Assembly: GCA_002369195.1 (NCBI GenBank)
Contig: DFEW01000063.1
Location: forward strand, 1 to 19,972
Direction of reading: 5' to 3'
DNA length: 19,972 nt
Source of the DNA: Christensenella sp. UBA3792
Lineage (GTDB): Bacteria > Bacillota > Clostridia > Christensenellales > CAG-138
In this document: in pieces, positions 15,868-19,972 of the stretch
How the letters are laid out: each line of letters begins with the position of its first letter
Position numbering within the stretch: the first letter of the stretch is position 1
The notes under the pieces: model-generated
What the model saw: only the letters and a program-made list of their open reading frames with translations
What the model was told of the DNA's origin: nothing
The model's database searches: none
Translations under genes and position numbers: made by a program

Positions 15868-16913
15868 ATGCCCGGGAACGAATGACGGCGGCGCTTGAAC
15901 ATCGTGAGGCGGACCGCGTGCCCGTGTACCCGATTCTGGCGGGTGCAACGCGCAGGCTTATCGGCGCGGACTACCGGACGTGGGCGACGGACGCAAAGAC
16001 CTGTGCCGATGCGTATCTGAAGGCGGTCGAGCGCTACGATCTCGACTGCGTGCTGACGCTGATAGACCTTTCCGTCGAATGCGAGGCATGGGGACAGAAA
16101 CTGGTCTTTCCCGAAAACGAGGCGGCGCATCCGGATTATTCGGCACCGGTCATTCGGGAGCCGGAGGACTACGACCGGATCGAACAGATCGATTACCGCA
16201 CCGGCAAGCGCATGATGATGCACGTCGAGGTAGTGCGCATGCTTGCAAAGACCCTGAAAGGCAAGGTGCCGATCATCTCGTTCGTGTTCGGACCGCTCGG
16301 TACGCTGTCGATGCTGCGCAATCAGCAGGACATGTATATGGACCTGTACGACGAGCCGGAAGCGGTCAAGCGCGCGGTGAAGAACGTCGCCGGAACGCTT
16401 GCGCAGTATGCCGGTGCGCTGTGCGACGCGGGCGCGGACGCGATCATGTGGGACACGCTGTTTGCAAGCGGATCGATCATGAGCAAGCCGATGTGGCAGG
16501 CGTTTGAAAGCGACGCAATGCGTATGCTCGCTCAGACCGTGCGCGAGCACGGCTGCATGAACATGATTCACAACTGCGGACAGAACATCTATTTCGACGT
16601 GCAGATCGACGCGATCGCACCGTCCGCGATCTCCTTCCTGTACCCGCCGGACGACTGCGCCGACTTTGCGGCCTGCAAACAAAAATACGGCGACCGGGTG
16701 ACGCTGATCGGCTGTCTGCCGCCTACCGGCGCGGTGTACGGCACGGATCGTGAATGGGACAAGCTGTGCCGCGAGCAGATCGATGCGATGGCGGCGGGCG
16801 GCGGATTCGTGCTTGCGACCGGCTGCGAGTATCCCGCGAACGCGGATCTGAAACGCGCCGAGCGCATGATCGAACTCGCAAAGACCTACGGCGTTTATCA
16901 AACCCATGCGTGA
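15864..16913 (+). CDS. URO-D-superfamily methyltransferase (MtaA-like), second copy
   Basis: 349 residues from the ATG at 15864, which overlaps the corrinoid gene's TGA. A longer in-frame reading from 15627 is only the shadow of the corrinoid gene. The opening NARERMTAALEHREADRVPV is that of the URO-D superfamily. Zinc-ligand candidates are His236-x-Cys238 (IHNCGQ) and Cys321 (ATGCEYP). It is clearly diverged from the copy at 12596 (different length and different residues around the active site), so the two probably handle different partners: one could demethylate the substrate onto the corrinoid and the other move methyl off it. Close coupling to the corrinoid gene suggests it is a direct partner of it. 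Confidence 0.9.
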   Translation: MNARERMTAALEHREADRVPVYPILAGATRRLIGADYRTWATDAKTCADAYLKAVERYDLDCVLTLIDLSVECEAWGQKLVFPENEAAHPDYSAPVIREPEDYDRIEQIDYRTGKRMMMHVEVVRMLAKTLKGKVPIISFVFGPLGTLSMLRNQQDMYMDLYDEPEAVKRAVKNVAGTLAQYAGALCDAGADAIMWDTLFASGSIMSKPMWQAFESDAMRMLAQTVREHGCMNMIHNCGQNIYFDVQIDAIAPSAISFLYPPDDCADFAACKQKYGDRVTLIGCLPPTGAVYGTDREWDKLCREQIDAMAAGGGFVLATGCEYPANADLKRAERMIELAKTYGVYQTHA

Positions 16914-17451
16914 AGCGGAGCTGATCAAAGAAATCTGCGCCTGCGGGGCGCATCGCGCGGAGACGGTGCCGGACGGGCGCGTCGTGCTGTCCGCTGACTT
17001 CCGCGATATCTGCGCGGCCAATCAATGCGGCAAGTACGACCGCTGCTGGGTTTGTCCGCCTGCGATCGGAGAGATCGATGCATTGATGCGCGACATCGGG
17101 CGGTTTTCGCATGCCGTGCTGTTTCAGACGGTCTACCCGATCGAGGACAGCTTCGATATCGAGGGCATGGAGCGCGCGGTGCGGCGCCATACGGCCGTCA
17201 CACAGCGCGTGAAAAGACGCGTGCAGACGATGTCGCTCGGCGAATACCTGCTGCTTTCATGCGGTGGCTGCACGCTTTGCAAGGCGTGTACGAAGCCGTC
17301 CGGTCAGCCGTGCAGACATCCGGACCTGACGGTCGCGCCGATGGAGGCGTACGGAATCGACGTGTACCGCACCGCGTGCCGGACCGCGCTTCCATACATC
17401 AACGGGAAGAATACGGTAACCTATTTCGGGATCTTGCTGTGGAGGGAATGA
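16906..17451 (+). CDS. DUF2284 Cys-rich metal-binding protein
   Basis: 181 residues; the ATG overlaps the preceding gene by 8 nt. Two cysteine clusters are visible: Cys36, 41, 47 and 50 (CAANQCGKYDRCWVCPP) and Cys119, 122, 125, 128 and 136 (SCGGCTLCKACTKPSGQPC), the latter like a 4Fe-4S ligand set. This matches the DUF2284 predicted metal-binding family. In the operon it lies between the second methyltransferase and the RACo-like gene. A role in electron delivery for reductive activation of the corrinoid is inferred from that position. No catalytic function is assigned. Confidence 0.85.
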   Translation: MREAELIKEICACGAHRAETVPDGRVVLSADFRDICAANQCGKYDRCWVCPPAIGEIDALMRDIGRFSHAVLFQTVYPIEDSFDIEGMERAVRRHTAVTQRVKRRVQTMSLGEYLLLSCGGCTLCKACTKPSGQPCRHPDLTVAPMEAYGIDVYRTACRTALPYINGKNTVTYFGILLWRE

Positions 17452-17452
17452 C

Positions 17453-18895
17453 GTGTCAAAGCTGCTGCTGATGCAGGGCGGAACGGAAACAGAGATCGTG
17501 TTTTCGCCGCCGATACCGCTGAAAACGCTGCTTGCGCAAAGCGGCGTCGCCTTTGTTCTGCCGTGCGGCGGGCGGGGCGCATGCGGCAAATGCGCGGTTG
17601 AAGCGAGCGGCGCGCTCTCGGAACCGGATGCGCAAACCGGAACTTACCTGCTTTGCAGAACGGCGGCGCTCGGCGACTGCCGGGTCAAACTGCCGGATTA
17701 TGCGGATATGTCGATCGATGCGGGCACGCAGACAACGCGCCTGCGCCCGAACGATTCGGCGCGGGGATACGGCGCGGCGCTTGACATCGGGACGACGACG
17801 CTTGCCATGCGCGTGTTTGATCTGCGCAGCGGCGCATGCGTCGGGGAAGCGACGCGCATCAATCCGCAGACGCAGGTCGCGGCAGACGTGATCGGCAGGA
17901 TCGAGGCGGCGATAAACGGGCATGGAGACGCTCTCAAATCGATGCTGTGGGACGCGGTCGGGCAGATGGCGGAACAAGCTGCGCCCGGAAAGCCGATTTA
18001 CCGTATGGTAGCAGCGGGGAACACGACGATGCTGTATCTGTTGAACGGGTTCGATCCGTCCGACCTTTCGAGAGCGCCGTTTTCGGCGAAACACCTGTTC
18101 GGCACGCATGGACGGATGGCGGACACGGATCTGTATTTTCCTCCGTGTTTTCACGCGTTTGCCGGCGCGGACCTCACCTGCGCGATCCTCGCATCCGGCA
18201 TGTGCGAAAAAACGCGCTGTTCCGTGCTCTGCGATGTCGGGACGAACGGCGAGATCGCACTGTATCGGGACGGAACGCTGATCACGGCGTCCACAGCGGC
18301 GGGACCGGCACTTGAGGGCGCAGGCATTTCCTGCGGCTGCGCAAGCGTTCCCGGCGCGATCGACCGCGTATGGCGCGAGAAAAATGAAGTCCGTTTTCAT
18401 ACGATCGGCGGGCAAAAGCCGATCGGCATCTGCGGTTCCGGGCTCATCGATCTGATCGCGGTTCTGCTCGATCTCGGAATGATCGATGAAACGGGACGCA
18501 TGGAACGGGCGTATCCGCTTGCGGACGGCGTTGCGCTGCTGCCGCAGGATGTGCGCGCGATCCAGCTTGCGAAGGCGGCAATCTGCGCAGGCATCCATAC
18601 GGTGCTCAAAAAGACCGGAACGGACGCGTCCGATGTGCAGGCATTCTATGCGGCGGGCGGGTTCGGCAGCCGGATCGACCCCGTTTCGGCGGCGCGGATC
18701 GGACTGTTTCCGCGCGCGCTCGCAAACCGTACCGTGCCGATCGGAAATGCGGCGTTGGACGGCGCAGGCGCGGTGCTGTCGGATCCGGACGGAGAACGCG
18801 CGCTGATGCATCTTCGGGAGATCGGCACGTATCTTTCGCTGAGCGGCGATGCGGATTTTGCGGAGTTTTATATGGAGGATATGCTGTTTGCGTGA
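17453..18895 (+). CDS. RACo-like corrinoid reactivating ATPase with [2Fe-2S] domain
   Basis: 480 residues with a GTG start at 17453, chosen because GGAGG ends 7 nt before; an ATG at 17448 is in another frame. The N-terminal domain has the plant-type [2Fe-2S] pattern Cys38, Cys44, Cys47 and Cys68 (CGGRGACGKC ... LLCRTA). An ASKHA ATPase domain follows, with Asp111 in ALDIGTTTLAM and Asp261 in CDVGTNGEIAL, plus IGICGSGLIDL and AAGGFGSRIDP. This is the RACo / DUF4445 architecture, which uses ATP to drive reduction of inactive Co(II) corrinoid back to Co(I). At 480 residues it is shorter than the roughly 630-residue RACo of Carboxydothermus, lacking much of the linker. It directly follows the DUF2284 gene by 1 nt. 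Confidence 0.93.
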   Translation: MSKLLLMQGGTETEIVFSPPIPLKTLLAQSGVAFVLPCGGRGACGKCAVEASGALSEPDAQTGTYLLCRTAALGDCRVKLPDYADMSIDAGTQTTRLRPNDSARGYGAALDIGTTTLAMRVFDLRSGACVGEATRINPQTQVAADVIGRIEAAINGHGDALKSMLWDAVGQMAEQAAPGKPIYRMVAAGNTTMLYLLNGFDPSDLSRAPFSAKHLFGTHGRMADTDLYFPPCFHAFAGADLTCAILASGMCEKTRCSVLCDVGTNGEIALYRDGTLITASTAAGPALEGAGISCGCASVPGAIDRVWREKNEVRFHTIGGQKPIGICGSGLIDLIAVLLDLGMIDETGRMERAYPLADGVALLPQDVRAIQLAKAAICAGIHTVLKKTGTDASDVQAFYAAGGFGSRIDPVSAARIGLFPRALANRTVPIGNAALDGAGAVLSDPDGERALMHLREIGTYLSLSGDADFAEFYMEDMLFA

Positions 18896-18920
18896 GCAAG
18901 CATACAGAAAGGAGCTGCAA

Positions 18921-19769
18921 ATGAAAAAACCGATTCTTTTGGACGGAGCGGTCGGCACGAGTCTGTGGGCGATCGCGGAAGAGAACGGTGTCGCCAAGGC
19001 GCCCGTATGGACGTATAATCTGACGCACCCGGAATTTGCGGAGCGTCTGCATCGCGAATACGTCGAAGCCGGCGCAAAGATCATTCTCGCGAATACGTTC
19101 GGCGCAAACGGACCGATGGTGCGGCGCGCGTCCAAGCTTTCGCCCGATGAGGTCGTGCGTGCGGGCGTTCGGCTCGCAAAGGCGGCGGTGGCGGGGACCG
19201 ATGTGCAGGTCGCACTTTCCGCCGGTCCGCTGTCCGAACTGATGGAGCCGTGGGGCGATCTGAGCGAGGAGGAGGTCGAGGCGATCTATCGGGAGCAGAT
19301 CGGCGCAGGCATGGAGGAGCATCCGGACTGTATCGTACTGCAAACGTTCATCGACCTCGATATGATGGCGGTGGCGGCGCGCGTGGCGCTGCGGTACGAC
19401 GTGCCAGTTTACTGCATGATGACGTTCGAAAAGGTCGGCAAGACGATGATGGGCAATTCCGTGCAGGACGTGATCGACCGGCTCGAGCCGATGGGCGTGT
19501 CCGGACTGGGACTGAACTGTTCGCTCGGACCGGACCTTGCGATCCCGATCATTCGCACATTCGCCGAAAAGGCGCATACGAAGATTTTCTTCAAGCCCAA
19601 TGCGGGGCTGCCGAAAACCGATTATTCCGGAAAGACGGTCGTTCCGTACGACGCGCAGACCTTTGCCGCCGAGATCGCGCCCGCGCTCGACTGCGTCGAT
19701 TACGTCGGCGGCTGCTGCGGCTGCGACCCGTCCTATGTACGCGCCCTTGCCGCTCTGCTGCATCCGTAA
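18921..19769 (+). CDS. Homocysteine S-methyltransferase-like enzyme (MetH N-terminal domain type)
   Basis: 282 residues from ATG 18921 with AAAGGAG before it; an in-frame start at 18849 lies inside the previous gene and was rejected. The opening ILLDGAVGTSL and GAKIILANTFGANGPMVRRA are typical of the Pfam S-methyl_trans family. The zinc and thiol site is complete: Cys200 (GLNCS) and Cys265-Cys266 (GGCCGCDP). It resembles the homocysteine-binding module of MetH rather than a full MetH, because the folate, B12 and reactivation domains are absent; the separate corrinoid protein and RACo-like protein encoded upstream could supply the missing functions. It is thus a good candidate for the final methyl acceptor step, giving methionine. 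The actual thiol is not proven. Confidence 0.88.
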   Translation: MKKPILLDGAVGTSLWAIAEENGVAKAPVWTYNLTHPEFAERLHREYVEAGAKIILANTFGANGPMVRRASKLSPDEVVRAGVRLAKAAVAGTDVQVALSAGPLSELMEPWGDLSEEEVEAIYREQIGAGMEEHPDCIVLQTFIDLDMMAVAARVALRYDVPVYCMMTFEKVGKTMMGNSVQDVIDRLEPMGVSGLGLNCSLGPDLAIPIIRTFAEKAHTKIFFKPNAGLPKTDYSGKTVVPYDAQTFAAEIAPALDCVDYVGGCCGCDPSYVRALAALLHP

Positions 19770-19774
19770 GCAAG

Positions 19775-19806
19775 ACCGCCGTTCATTCACTGAGCGGCGG
19801 TTTTTT
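19775..19806 (+). terminator. Rho-independent terminator of the twelve-gene operon
   Basis: ACCGCCGTTCA (19775-19785) pairs with TGAGCGGCGGT (19791-19801), an 11-bp stem with one G-T wobble and a 5-nt loop, followed by six T's (19801-19806). It begins 5 nt after the last stop codon. Confidence 0.92.
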
Positions 19807-19840
19807 GCATGCGCCGTATGATTGCCGTGCATTCGTTTTC

Positions 19841-19869
19841 TTGACAGGCGCTGTCTACGGTGGTATCAT
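19841..19869 (+). promoter_or_regulatory. Promoter of tRNA-Arg
   Basis: Consensus -35 TTGACA (19841-19846), a 17-bp spacer and -10 TATCAT (19864-19869). It sits 17 nt before the mature tRNA, as expected for a strong stable-RNA promoter. Confidence 0.85.
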
Positions 19870-19886
19870 ATCGGTGTTTCCGACCG

Positions 19887-19963
19887 GTCTCCGTAGCTCA
19901 GCAGGATAGAGCATTCGCCTCCTAAGCGAAAGGCCGCGCGTTCGAATCGCGCCGGGGACGCCA
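19887..19963 (+). tRNA. tRNA-Arg (anticodon CCU)
   Basis: A full cloverleaf is visible: acceptor GTCTCCG with CGGGGAC, D-stem GCTC/GAGC, anticodon stem TTCGC/GCGAA around loop CTCCTAA (anticodon CCT), T-stem GCGCG/CGCGC with TTCGAAT. Discriminator G and an encoded CCA end (19961-19963) complete it. It decodes AGG. Confidence 0.96.
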
Positions 19964-19972
19964 AAGACCGCC

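Larger units (their letters stand above)
5183..19806 (+). other. Twelve-gene operon: sugar import, glycosidases and corrinoid methyl transfer
   Basis: All genes from 5250 to 19769 face the same way with gaps of 27 nt or less, and junctions at 7862, 13609, 15864 and 16906 overlap. No internal terminator or obvious promoter was seen. It starts at the TATAAT promoter and ends at the hairpin at 19775. The order is binding protein, two permeases, unknown barrel protein, GH127-type, URO-D-type, GH13, corrinoid protein, URO-D-type, DUF2284, RACo-like, homocysteine methyltransferase. Single transcription is inferred from spacing. Confidence 0.75.

Noticed and set aside
12596..16913. Haem-pathway uroporphyrinogen decarboxylase for the two URO-D-type genes
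   Set aside because: Both have the H-x-C ... C zinc pattern of cobalamin methyltransferases and sit with a corrinoid protein and a reactivator. No other haem genes are present.
12596..19769. Pyrrolysine-dependent methyltransferase (MtmB/MttB type)
   Set aside because: No member of these families and no in-frame amber readthrough was seen; the methyltransferases are of URO-D and homocysteine type.

Overview
The window looks like a chromosomal segment from an anaerobic, fairly GC-rich Firmicute (Clostridia-type). The signs are GGAGG-type ribosome binding sites, TTGACA/TATAAT promoters, Gram-positive-style lipoproteins, an Mdx-type sugar importer without its own ATPase, and a corrinoid methyltransferase set with an ASKHA-type reactivator. 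Coding density is very high and no mobile element or CRISPR array is visible. The taxonomic statement is inference.

Left arm (1-4020, minus strand): a truncated lipoprotein GH13 alpha-amylase at the window edge; two paralogous double-anchored surface proteins with LppM-like heads, one with an added Ig-like domain; and a second GH13 enzyme that lacks a recognisable start codon and has a Cys in place of the usual His of GH13 region I.

Control centre (4021-5249): a divergent intergenic region, an AraC-family regulator gene with its own terminator, and a promoter region carrying two half-site-like direct repeats 21 bp apart next to a perfect TATAAT box.

Main operon (about 5183-19806, plus strand): twelve tightly packed genes, four junctions of which overlap. 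They encode a sugar-binding lipoprotein and two permeases; an unrecognised large TIM-barrel-like protein; a GH127-type (DUF1680) enzyme; a URO-D-superfamily methyltransferase; a cytoplasmic GH13 enzyme; a corrinoid protein; a second URO-D-type methyltransferase; a DUF2284 iron-sulfur-type protein; a RACo-like corrinoid reactivating protein; and a homocysteine S-methyltransferase-like protein. A strong hairpin terminator follows. A tRNA-Arg(CCU) with a consensus promoter closes the window.

Working model (inference): an oligosaccharide is imported under AraC control and cleaved in the cytoplasm by the three signal-less hydrolases. A methyl group carried by the sugar is moved by one URO-D-type enzyme onto the corrinoid protein and then to homocysteine or another acceptor. 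RACo and perhaps the DUF2284 protein keep the cobalt reduced. The interleaving of methyltransferase and glycosidase genes in one translationally coupled operon is the most interesting feature, because it suggests anaerobic, cobalamin-dependent demethylation of a methylated sugar.
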